Assembly: GCA_023231445.1 (NCBI GenBank) | Contig: JALNVF010000004.1 | Location: 1 to 45,986, forward strand | From: Treponema sp. | GTDB taxonomy: Bacteria > Spirochaetota > Spirochaetia > Treponematales > Treponemataceae | Direction of reading: 5' to 3' | Length of the DNA stretch: 45,986 bases | Shown: piece after piece, positions 18,601-30,600 of the stretch | Position numbering within the stretch: position 1 is the stretch's first letter | How the letters are laid out: every line of letters begins with the position of its first letter | Notes under the pieces: generated by a model | Told to the model about the DNA's origin: nothing | Database searches by the model: none | What the model saw: only the letters and a program-made list of their open reading frames with translations | Translations under genes and position numbers: made by a program

Positions 18601-21600
18601 CCCCGGCGAACGTTACGGAACCCGTTCCGGCTGTCAGCGTAAGTACGTTGTTTCCGGCCGTTGTTCCGGTAAGTGTGGAATTAAAGGCGATGTTTCCGCC
18701 CAGCGATGTATCGCTGGTACTTCCGTTCGTACTGTATGTGACAGACGTTCCGGTCAGTGTAACCGGATTGATGAATGTAACTGTTCCGCCGTTCGTCGTA
18801 ATGTCCGCAGCAGTCGAAAGAGCCCCTGTATATTCTGATGCACCGAAGGAGACAGTACCTCCGGACGACGTATCTGTTATATCCGCGGCACTGTTCAGTG
18901 TTGTTGTACCCGTCGAATTCAAAACGACAGTTCCTCCGGACACTGTTACCGGCTCATCACACGACACAGTTCCTGTATTGTTCAGAGTAAACGACGCAGC
19001 CGTTATACCGTCAGTCGTGCCCGTCGTTCCGGGAGCGGGAGTTGCGACAGATGTAACGGAAAGAGCCGACGCATTCGTCAGAGTAAGAGTACCTGTTACT
19101 GATGCAGCGACAGCTGTTATACGGTTCAACGTGTTTGTCAGCGTGTACGGGCCGGTACCAAGCAACCGGACAGAACCGCCGATAACCTGTCCGCTCTGGG
19201 TAACAGCTGCCCCGCACGTCAGCGTCGCCGTACCGCCGGTAACAAGTCCTGCCGTACGGTCCGCGGCGGCTGTAAGCGCCGGAAGGAATGCAGCAGGCTG
19301 CACTGCAGAAGCATCTGCAAAGTTGAATCCGTCTGCGTCCGTATAACTGATATCCGCAGATGAAGCAGCAGTTCCCGCTGTATTCAACGCCGCAAAAAGC
19401 ACATTATCGAAATCATTTCCGCTGTTCTCAAGCGTTATATGTCCGGTTCCTGTACTGAGTGTTTTGATATACAGATCCGTACCGGACACGGCGGCAGTCT
19501 GTACGACAGGCCCTCCTGTCGTAATTTCAACAGTCACCGCCTGTACTTCAGGAACGGAAAGTTCCCCTGTCTGTGTCGTATTCAGATAAAAATACTTAAG
19601 CCGCTTTGTACTGCCGACAGCTCCGAACGAAATGCTTCCGCTGCCGGAACTGATTTCAAGTCCCTCCGTATCAACCGATGATGCATTGGTTGAAGAAGTC
19701 AGCGTAACACTGCCGCCGCTGCTTGAAAGAAGAACGTCGCCGGTCAGGGTAAGCGGCGATGCAAATGAAAGAGGCGTACCTGTCGTCGAAATATCACCCG
19801 CGATCGACACTGCCGCCGATGATCCGCCGGAAGTCTGGCTGAATCCGCCGGGAGCCGTAATGTCGGTATGCGTCGTGTCTGTTGTATCGGAAGCAGTATC
19901 AGTCACGTCTGCAATCGTCAGCGCACCGCTGTTCGTTACGGAGACGGAACCGGTGGCTGTCACCGTATTCCGGATAGCGACGTCCGTTCCCTGCAGCATT
20001 ACAGAACCTGCTGTCACCGGACCTGCAAACGTCGTCGTACCGGTTGCCGCAGTTGTCTGTGTAAGCGCCCCTGAAACATGTATGCTGCTGCTGAATGTAA
20101 GAACTCCGCTGTTCGTTACGGTAAGGCTGGAAAGTGCCGTACCGCTGCCAATGGTACCGGTACATAGTATACTGCCGGTTCCGGCGTTCAGGGTCAGTGC
20201 CTGCGTCGTACTGTCCGTAACGGTGCCGTTAATTGTTATAGCACCGTTACCGGCACTCGTATCGATTAATGCAGTGCCGGTAAGGACAAGATTATCAAGT
20301 CCGACGGACGCATTTGCTGCAGTCGTCTCTAACGAACCGATAAGATTTGTCTGACGCCCTGTACTTCCGTCTGTATTTGTTATACCGGCGGCAAATGTAC
20401 AGGTATCTCCTGTTCCGTTCCCCAGCGTAAGCGTGCCGGTATTATTGAACGTTGTGGATGATGAACCGGTAACGTCAAATGCCGTACTGTTGACAGTTAT
20501 ATCATAAGATCCGGATGTAACCGACAGTGTCGTCAGCGACACGGTTGAATCGTCTCCGAACGTTACTCCCGCTCCCGAACCTGTCGTCAGCGTCCCGCAG
20601 TAAACGGTCTTACTGCCGGCAAAAGATACGGTTCCACCTGCCTTTGTAAATGTAACAGCTTTTATTTTTTTGCCCGACGTGCCGACATTACCGCTGAAAG
20701 AAACGGCACCGCTTCCGCTGTTCACGGTTATCGTTCCCTGTCCATCTGAGGCCGTCGTTATATCACCGTTTATCGTCAGATCAGCACTGCCGCTGTTCGT
20801 CAGAGCAAGCGTAGTATCGCCTGTAAAATTTATTGCAGCACCAATTAAAATACTGTCACTGCCTGAATTAACAGACAGGCCGTCACCAAGCGCGAGCGTA
20901 CCGTTCAGCGTCACGGCACCGGAACCTGTACCGCCTGTCGTAATGGAAGACAATTTGTTTACGGTAACGGTTTTCGAATCCGCCGGATTGCCGAACGCTA
21001 CAGCAGCGTTCGTCGTTGTAAGCGCACAGGCAAAAACCGTATTGCCTGTCGTATGGGTAATACCGTCCGTAAACGAAGCAGAATCGGTACTGCTTCCACC
21101 GCTGCCGAGCGTCACCGTACCCGTCGTTTTGAACGTAACAGCACTGGTTACGGATGAGGACTGAGGACCGGAAAGCGTGTCGATACCGACGTCAAAACTT
21201 GTCGAAACGGCATTATTCAATGTCGTAACGGCTGCGTTGTTCAGGGTAATTGTACCAGCCGATGCAGACGTATCGTCCAGATCGAGTGTCGTCATTCTGC
21301 ATGAAGCGTCCGTCACGTTCTCCGACAAATGGTTGTCCGACGCTGTATTTGCGCCGAATATTTTCGTCGTTATTCCCTGATTGACGACTACGGTTCCAAG
21401 ATTCTGCAGTTCGTTCGGAGTCATATTCCTGTCGTAAATACTGCCGTCTTCCGAATCACCGTCAGAAGATGTTGACCATACGCCTGTCGCGGTTGATGAA
21501 TTTCCGAGATAAAGTGTTTGCCCCCCATTTGTATATGTTCCGCCGTCCTCGATGCACACGTCGCGGCGGACACGTACCGGTCCGGCTAGTGTTACACTTT

Positions 21601-24600
21601 CTCCGCTCTGGACGACAAGATCACGCAGCGTAACGTACGACAATATCGAATTACCGTACGTAACGTTTTTATGATGAAAATTCAGCGTTCCGGAAGAACT
21701 GCCTGAAATATTCTCATATACCGTGAGCGTGCCGCCTTCATTATCTTTATCCCAGTCCATTTTTGCAGTTCCGGAAAGTGTAATTGACTGAGCATACTGT
21801 TCTCCTGTGTTGATGCCTGTCTGGGTAAACGTCGACCCGTCTGCAAGCGTCATGCTTCCGGCAACAAAAGAACCTGTTCCGACTTTAACTGCGCCGGATT
21901 TTACCGCAAAATCGGACGATGTGTTCTGTTTAAAATCAGCCGCATCAGCAAACGAAACGCCCGTACCGGCAACAGTGTATGCATCAGTGTATATCGTAAC
22001 GGTACCAAGCTTATGAGTCTGCCCGACGCCTGCATCAAATTCCGCGTCCGTCTGTTGTGATGCAGCCGTACCGGTGCCGAATGTTAAAGCTCGTGCAGTA
22101 CTGTCATAACTGTCGAGCGTATCCTCAAATGTCACTGAAGCTGCCGCACTGCCGCTGTTCGCCATAAATAGTGTATCTCCGGCAAGCGTCGCGGCACCGT
22201 AATACGTCTGCGTTCCTGTCGATGCAACAGTAATGCCCGAGCCGCCCGTTCCGAACTGCGTCGTTCCGTATATATCAATGGAAGAAAGTGCATATGTAGT
22301 ACCGACGTCTGCATCAAATTCCGCTTTTATCTGCTGAGATGCAGTCGTACCGGTACCGAACGACACGCTCCGCGCGGTACCGCCGTCGCTGTCAAGTGCT
22401 TTCTTGAATGTGACGAGAGCCGCACTGCCGCTGTTCGCCGTGAACGTCGTTCCGCCGCCAAGCGTCGCAGCGCCGTAATACGTCTGCGCTCCCGTCGATG
22501 CAACGGTTATCCCGGTACCGCCCGTACCGAACTGCGCCGTCCCGTATACGTCAATCGTACCGAACTTCGTCGCACCGACGTTTTTTTCAAATACTGCACC
22601 GGCAGCAGCAGAGCCTGTACCGACGGCGAGATTGTACCCGGCTGTCGACGGAGCAAGCGTTCCTTTAAAAGTTACGGCTGCAGCAGAGCTGCCGTCGTTT
22701 GCATAAAACACCGTTCCCGAAGAATTGCCGCACGATACGTTCCCCGTATATGTCTGACCTCCTGCCGTGTACACCGCGCCGCCGTTCACCGCGACGGCAT
22801 CGGGAGCAGACGAAGAAGACGTTACGGAAAGCGACGACAACCGCACAGCCGCAGTACCGACTGCACCGGTAAACGTCACCTTCCCGCTGCCTGCATTCAC
22901 GGTAAGCAACTGCGAATTATCGGAAGACGCAGCAACTGTACTTCCAAAACTGATAGCAGAATCAGTCGTTGTAAGCGTCGTTCCCGTTCCCAGCGTTACT
23001 ATTCCCGTATACGTCTGCGAGCCCGCCGTCGTTACGGAAGTCGTATTGATTTTAGTCGTACCGTATACGGTAAGCGATACAAGGCTGTCCGCAGTACCGA
23101 CGGTATCCGTAGTCTCATTACCGAACGTACCGTTTGAAACATCGGCTGTATCAGAAGAGGAACCTATTTTCAATATAAAATGATTTCCGGTACTGCTGTT
23201 CACCGTACCGTTAAAAGTTATAAACGCCGCAACGGTACCCGAATTGGCTTTCATCGTTGTATTTGTGGACAAAATAACGTTTCCCGTAAAGATCTGATTA
23301 CCGTTCGACGTTACCTTTCCGCCGTTTATATCAATCGTGCCTGATCCGGAAGCCGCGGTAAACGTTATGCCGCTCGTATTCGTCGAAACGACCGGACTGT
23401 TCCATATCTGCTCTCCGGTTGTCGTCACTGTAGTCGGAGAAGAACCTCCGGCTATCGTTATATCGTACGTTCCCGCATCAAACGTAATGCCGGATGCGGA
23501 GGTCGAAGATATATCGCCGGTATAATTCTGCGTGCCCGTCGTCGTAACGGAAGCACCGTTCAGATTGATCGCAGCTCCTGTTGCTGAAAGAGAGGAAAGA
23601 GCCGTTCCACTGCCTACAGTTCCGCCGACTGTTATACTGCCGGTTCCGGCGTCCAGCGTCAGAGCCTGTGAAGTTGTATTCGTAATCGTACCGTTAATTG
23701 TTATGTTGCCGTTACCGGTATCCGTATTGATCGATGCAGTACCAACAAGCACCAGATTATCAAGCACGGCAGATGCACCTGTTGCCGTCGTTTTCACCAG
23801 ACCGGTAAGATTCGTCTGACGGTTATGATCAGTACTGTCTATATTTGTCATACCGCCGGTGAAGGTACAAACATCCGCATCGTCGTTGCCCAGCGTCAGT
23901 ATGCCGGTATTATTGAACGCTGTGGATAACGAAGTCCCCGTAACATCAAACGTCGCACTGTCTATCGTTATATCATAAGAACCGGATGTAACTGTCAGAG
24001 CACCTATACTGACGGAACCACCGTCTGCAAACGACACGGAACCGCCAGTATAATTATTTAATGCAAGCGTGCTTGTCCCGGAAGTCGTCGTTACAGTACC
24101 AATCGAAATAGTATTTGCAACGCTGGTACTTCCAAGCGTCAGCGTATAACTGCCTGCAAAAGTAGTTGTACCGTTCAACATAATCGCTCCGGTACCGCTG
24201 GTTATTGATGAATCCTTATTTACCGTAACCGTTTTCGGTCCAGTTGCACTACCGAATGTAACTACAGCATCCGTCGTCGTAAGCGCGCACGCAAGAACCG
24301 TATCGCCGGACGTGTGCGATATGCCGTTCGTAAAAGATGCCGTATCCGCACTGCTCCCGTCGTTACCGAGCGTTACTGTTCCCGTCGTTTTGAATACGCC
24401 GCCTGTCAGCGTCGTAACGGAAATATTGCCGTTAAAAGTGATATTGCCGGCTTCTGATGCGTCTGTCAATGTACCTGCAGTAACAGCACCTTCAAAGATT
24501 GTTTCTCCTGTTTTTTTCAGTACGAGCGAGTCCACATTAACTGCCTGTTTAAATAAAACTGTTCCCGTATTAGTAATCGTGACCTTTTTTGTAGTGCCGG

Positions 24601-27600
24601 AAGAGGAAGTCTGTACCGCAGAGCCGAATGTAACATTCTGCGTCGTATTGACCGTAACTGTATCTACTGTCAGGGTCTTCACCGAATCATCGGAGACGGA
24701 AAAAACTCCGCCCGTCGTCGTTACATCCAGAGTACTGAACGTCGTTCCCGAACTTGTATTTATTGTCAGCGTCTGTCCGGAACTCCCGTCGAATTCAACG
24801 GTGCCGCCGTTCGCGGTAAACGTTGTTCCGCTCAGGTCGGCATCACTTTTAAAATAGGTCGTTCCTTTTGTAGCCGTCAGAGTCCCCGACCCGCTGTATT
24901 TCCCTGTAAAGGTAATCGCCGCAGGAGAAGAAGCCGAACCGCTCCCGGTAATCGTTCCGTTGTTTATTGTCGTACCCGTTACCGTAAGGACTGCATTATC
25001 GGCAGCAAGATCCAGCGTTCCGGCAGTCACCGTGAGAGAATCAATTTTCAATGCTGTTGCAGCTGTTTTTACTGCAGTCTGTGAGTTTCCGTTTATAACG
25101 ACAGTTCCAAGAGACTGTACGGTTGTAGAATTATCGGTCACCGTTCCGTCAGCGCTCGCAATACCGCTTGAAGCCATCCCGCCCAGATATAATATACCGG
25201 ATCCGGGTGTATACGTTCCGTTATACGAATCGGAATCATCATCACTCAGCATAAAATTACGGATAACCGTAATCGTTCCGCCGTTCGTCACCGTTACTTC
25301 GTCGGGTATATACAAGTCGTAGAATACCACTCCATTTAAAGACGGACTTCCGGTTACAGTAACATTCTTATGATTAAAGACAACGGTACCGGTCGAGCTG
25401 CATCCGCCGAGCGTCAGATACCCGCCGTCAATGCCGGAATCCCACGTGACGCTGCCTGTCCCCGTAATGTTCAGAACGGACTGAAGAGCTGCAGTTCCGG
25501 ATGCGTTTGCTCCTGCCTGCGTAAACGTACCTGTTGATGTTACGGAAAGAGTATCGACGACAAATTTACCGGTACCAACAGTGACCTTAGCACCGGTTGC
25601 TACCGCAAAAGTATATGTCCCGGCTGTAGTGGTGTCTTGAATAAACGTATTCCCGTCGGCAATAGAAATTGTTCCGCCGCTGTTCGTTACCGACACGGAA
25701 TCATACGTATTGGCAGAACCGGGTACGAATGTCTGATTCCCTGTTCCGTAGAACCTGACTACGTCACCATTCGGAGTGAATGTCGTACTGCTGCTGTCGA
25801 AGGTAACGTCACCGTAAAAATCAATATACGGATTTGTCGTAGTACTTCCCGCAAGAGAACTTCCGCTGTCTCCGGTATACGCCGACATAAAAGAAACGGC
25901 TGTGAATCCCGTCGCTATGGCAGGCACGTTGATCGTCCCGTAATTGGTAACGTCGCCGGTATATGTCTGCACACCGCTCGTCGTAATGATCCCACCTGAT
26001 TTTATTTCTGTTGTTCCGTTTACCGTCAGCGCCGCAATTCCGGAAACCGTATCGGTTCCGCTGCCGTCGCCGAACACGACATCTCCGACAAAAGAAACAT
26101 CTTTGCTGTCTCCTGTCAAAGAACTATTGAACGTCATCGTCGTTCCGGTAAACGATTCGGCCGATCCCGCTCCAAGCGTCACCGCACCGCTATATGTTTG
26201 TATCCCCGTCGTGGTCACCGACGACGTATTTACTGTTGTTGTCCCCGAAACCGTAAGAGCATCGATTGTCTTTACGGTATTTCCGAACACAGCGTTTGTC
26301 GGAGCCGACCCTGAACCAAACGTAAGACTGTTTCCGTTTCCCGTGAGTGTACCGCCGAACGTTACCGTGGCAGCCGAAGTACCGTATGCAGTGAGCGTTA
26401 AGCCCGAACCGGAACTGAGCGTAACCGTACCAGAATATGTCTGAGTTCCTGTCGTAGTTATATTACCACCGATTGAAGATGCACCGTTTACAATAAGCGA
26501 CGCAAGACTGTCTACGACGGAACTTGAACCGGACGTAAACGTATTTTTCACTACGATCGTTACACCGCTGTTGCCGAACGTTCCGCTTCCGGACAACGTC
26601 AGATTATAGTAATCATAATCGGAGCTTGTCGTTCCGCTCACGTACTCAGTGATCGTGCCACCGCTTCCGGCGTATTCTACCGTGCCCTTTGAGACATCGT
26701 TGATAAACGCAGGCGTACTGCCGGTATCGGTAATACGGCCGGTCGATTCATATTTAATTGTGCCGGTATTCGCCAGTGGTGACGAACCGGCTGCAAGGTG
26801 AATGTTTCCCGAACCGCTCACCGTCAACTGAGAACCGGCTGCAGTAAGCGAAAGCGACTTGATCGTCGTTGCGTCCGACGACGAATAGACGGGATTGTTC
26901 GACGATGCAGGGATCTCAACAACGTCCGACGACGTGTACGGAACGGCATTATTGTCCCAGTTCGACGCAGTTCCCCATGCAGTCGTCTCAGCCGTAGAAA
27001 GCCACGTATACGTGCCGAAAGTCCATCCGGAGGGTAAATATCCGCTCGACGTGTAGCACTTTGAAGAAGAAGCCGTGATTGTTCCCGTGCTGATTTTCGG
27101 ACCGAATCCCATAGATCCGCTTATTCCGCCGATGGAAAGATACTGCGCCGTCGTATTGCTGTTGGTTAGTACTATCGTGTCCGCCGCCGTATTGCTGTTC
27201 ACCGTAAGCAGACTCGATGTACCCGATCCGCTCAGATCAATTGTTTCGACCGTTATGGATCCGCTTATGGTAAGCGTCTTTCCGCCAGCACCACTGCACG
27301 TCAGATTATAAAATGATGTCGAACCGGTAATCGTTGCACTGTCAGTAAATTTTACCGTACTGTTCCGGGCCGTAAAGCCGCCCGACGTATTGTTGTCAGT
27401 CCAGTTGCCGGACAATGATATCGTATATGCATCAGTGGCGTTCGCTCCGGCGGTCAGCACTACGCTCGTTCCAATGGTAACACTTGACGCCGTCAGACCG
27501 CCGCCGAGTGTTACTCCCGCAGTATCATCAACTTCAACTCCTGCATATGTCGAACTTCCCGGTGTGAACGTTACTGCTGCGCTTCCGTTGCACCGCACAA

Positions 27601-30600
27601 TGTCCCCGTTTGCCGTAAACGTTCCCATCGTAACTGCCGCTGTAGACGAATTGGTAAAATCAATATAGGGGTTCGTGCCGCTGTTTCCGGTCAGTGTTCC
27701 GCCCGTTCCCGTATAACCCGCTCCAAATTCAACGGCCGTATTACCGGTCGCTACGGCGGGCACGTTGATCGTTCCGGTATTCGTTATGTCACCCGTATAT
27801 ATCTGTTTTCCACTCGTCGTAATGGACGCATTTGATTTTATTTCTGTCGTTCCGTTTACCGTCAACGCTGCAATGTCAGAAACCGTATCGGTTCCGCTGC
27901 CGTCGCCGAACACAACATTCGTCGCATTACTACCGTCTCCGATCGTTACATTGTATCCGCCGCCGTCAAGCGTTCCATCGAACGTAACCGTATCAGTCCC
28001 GGCAATAAATGACGTTGTCCCAGTATTGGTTATCAAAACATTTCCGACATATGTTTGAGCTTTTGATGTACCCGTCGTTGTAACCGAAGCGCTGTCCAAT
28101 GTAATCGTGCCGCTGCCGCTGTTTGCAGAGAGTGTCAGCCCCGTAGCTGCCGAACTTGTAACGACTCCCGTATACAACTGATTCCCCGTCGTCGTGACCG
28201 TTCCGCCGTTCAAGGCAATCGTCGGTGACGTTATCGTAAGATTTGAAGCCGTTCCGGAATCGGTAACTGCTCCTCCTATCGTTACGGAACCGGAAGAGGA
28301 ACCGGTAGTTATTTCCGATGTTCCCGTAAGAGCAACCGTTCCTAATGAAACCGCTTTATCCGTCGCGCTAATCGTTCCTGCTATATCCGTCTCACCCACC
28401 GTATGCGTTATGCCGCCGGCAAAACTGCTGTCCGTTCCGAACGTTACCGTTCCTGCAGTAGAAAGAGTAACCGGAGAGGTCGTATCCGTAACACTGATTC
28501 CGCCGGCAAACGCAAGTGCACCCGTCGCTGCCGTTTCGAAAAGATTCGTACAGGTTACTGCAGTATTGAACGTACAACCCGTATCAGCCGTTATCGTAAG
28601 TGTCGTTACTGATAATGTATTTGTCTGCGCAGTAAAGGTTCCCGCGGATTTATCGATTTGTATTTCTGCATACGTATTACTGTTTCCCGGTGTAAACGTA
28701 ATTGTTGCGCTTCCGTTGAACCGCACAATGTCCCCGTTCGCCGTAAACGTTTCCATCGTAACTGCCGTGGTAGACGAATTGGTAAAATCAATATACGGAT
28801 TATTCGTACCGGTAATTCCCGTCAGCGTTCCGCCCGTTCCCGTATAACTGGCTCCAAATTCTACTCCAGTACTACCGGTCGTTACATCAGGTACATTGAT
28901 CGTTCCCGTATTCGTCACAGCTGCGGTATATGTCTGTTTCCCCGTCGTCGTAATGGTCGTACCTGATTTTATTTCTGTTGTTCCGTTTACCGTCAGCGCT
29001 GCGATGTCAGAAACCGTATCGGTTCCACTGCCGTCTCCGAATATCACATTAACAGGATATCCGGTTGCACCAAAAGAAACATTTCCTGATGTATTTCCGG
29101 TAAACGTACTGTTGAACGTCACCGATTTTGCCGTCGACACTGCATTTGTAAAACTGATGCCGGCTGATCCGCCCAGTGCAACATCACTTGCAAATACCGT
29201 ATTTGCTGCCAGTACTGCATCTTTTTTGAAGGTAATAGAATTTCCCGACTTCACCGTAATCGTTCCGGCAAACGTGATCGTTCCCGTGACCGACGATAAA
29301 TCAATTCCGCCGCCGTTCACCGTAAACGAGTCGCCGCTATAGTTTCCGAAACTCACGTTTCCGCTACTGCCGAACGTTGCCGTTCCCGTAAACGTCGTCG
29401 CTTCCGCACTGCCCGACGTATTATTGAAACTCACCGATGCCGTATCTGTATTTGCGGTGGAGAAATTACCGGTAACGGATAAACCGCCGCCGAATGAAGC
29501 CGAAGTCCCGGTGCCCGACACGGACAGGTCTTTCCCCACGGAAATGTCGCTCGAAGTCGTCCACGAGCCGCCGCCTTCGATTGTCATGTCATAATATCCG
29601 TCGAGTGCGGAAATCGTACGCGACGATGCGGCCGCTTCCGAATAAATAAACGTTCCCGCCGTTGAATACGACTTATTGATGGAACCGCTGCCGGAAATAT
29701 CGACGACACCCGCGCTTCCCTGCGTTAACGATCCCACTGTGATACTGCCGGAAGATGCAATATCGATTTTACCATAGTTCGTTACCGCACCGGTAACGGA
29801 AATCGTACCGGCTCCGGTCGTAAGCGTACCGTCGTTCGTCAAAGAACCTGAAACAGTAATACCAGAAGTATCTGTCGTAAGTTTTGCCGTACTCGTACCG
29901 TCCCGCGTATCGTTATCATCGATTATCAGATTATTATAGGAAGTTCCCCAGACCAGAGTTGCAGATGAACCGGTATATTGTACTGTACCGGTGCCGTTCG
30001 TAATTGTCCCTATACTGACAGACTGTGTCCCGGCAAACATTACCGTTCCGTTGTTGGTAAAAGTTCCGGAAGCAGAAAGATCATACGTCTTCGCGTTAAA
30101 GATTCCGTTGTTTGTAATGGTTTTTGCAGTACAGGCTCCGCCAAGCGTCAATGTTGATGAAGAATCTATCGACAGCGTCCCGCCGACTTTAAGAGACGCT
30201 CCGGTTGAAACAGAACAGGAAGTGCCGCTTGATACGGCAACCTTAAGATTATTATAGGTCAGACCCGTACAGATAGTTCCGGATGATCCGTCTATATACT
30301 GCCATGTCCCTTCCTCATCAATATCAGATGCAGAAGAAGGCAGGCTTATCGTTCCGGCCCCGGTTGCCGTAACGGTTCCTTTATTCGTCCATGATGATGA
30401 AACGGTAAAATTATATCCTCCAAGCGTCAGCGTTCGTCCTGAGGCAATCGTTATTGAATTGACCGTTACTGCGCCGGAGAGCGCCGGTTCATTTGAAACC
30501 CCCGAAGAAGGGAGTACGACATCATCATTATCACTAGGGATTGTTGTCGCAGTACTGCCTCCAACCGTCCAGTTACCGGCCAAACTCCAGACTGTACTGG

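Noticed and set aside
16833..19346. Long + strand frames opposite the giant gene (for example 16833-17516 and 18456-19346)
   Set aside because: They are antisense shadows of Ser/Thr/Gly repeats, giving Val/Pro/Ser-rich translations with no ribosome-binding sites or domains, and they break wherever the repeat composition changes.
26798..29342. Further + strand frames within the giant gene with Val/Ser/Pro repeats
   Set aside because: Same antisense artefact; sequence similarity among them simply mirrors the duplicated blocks of the coding strand.
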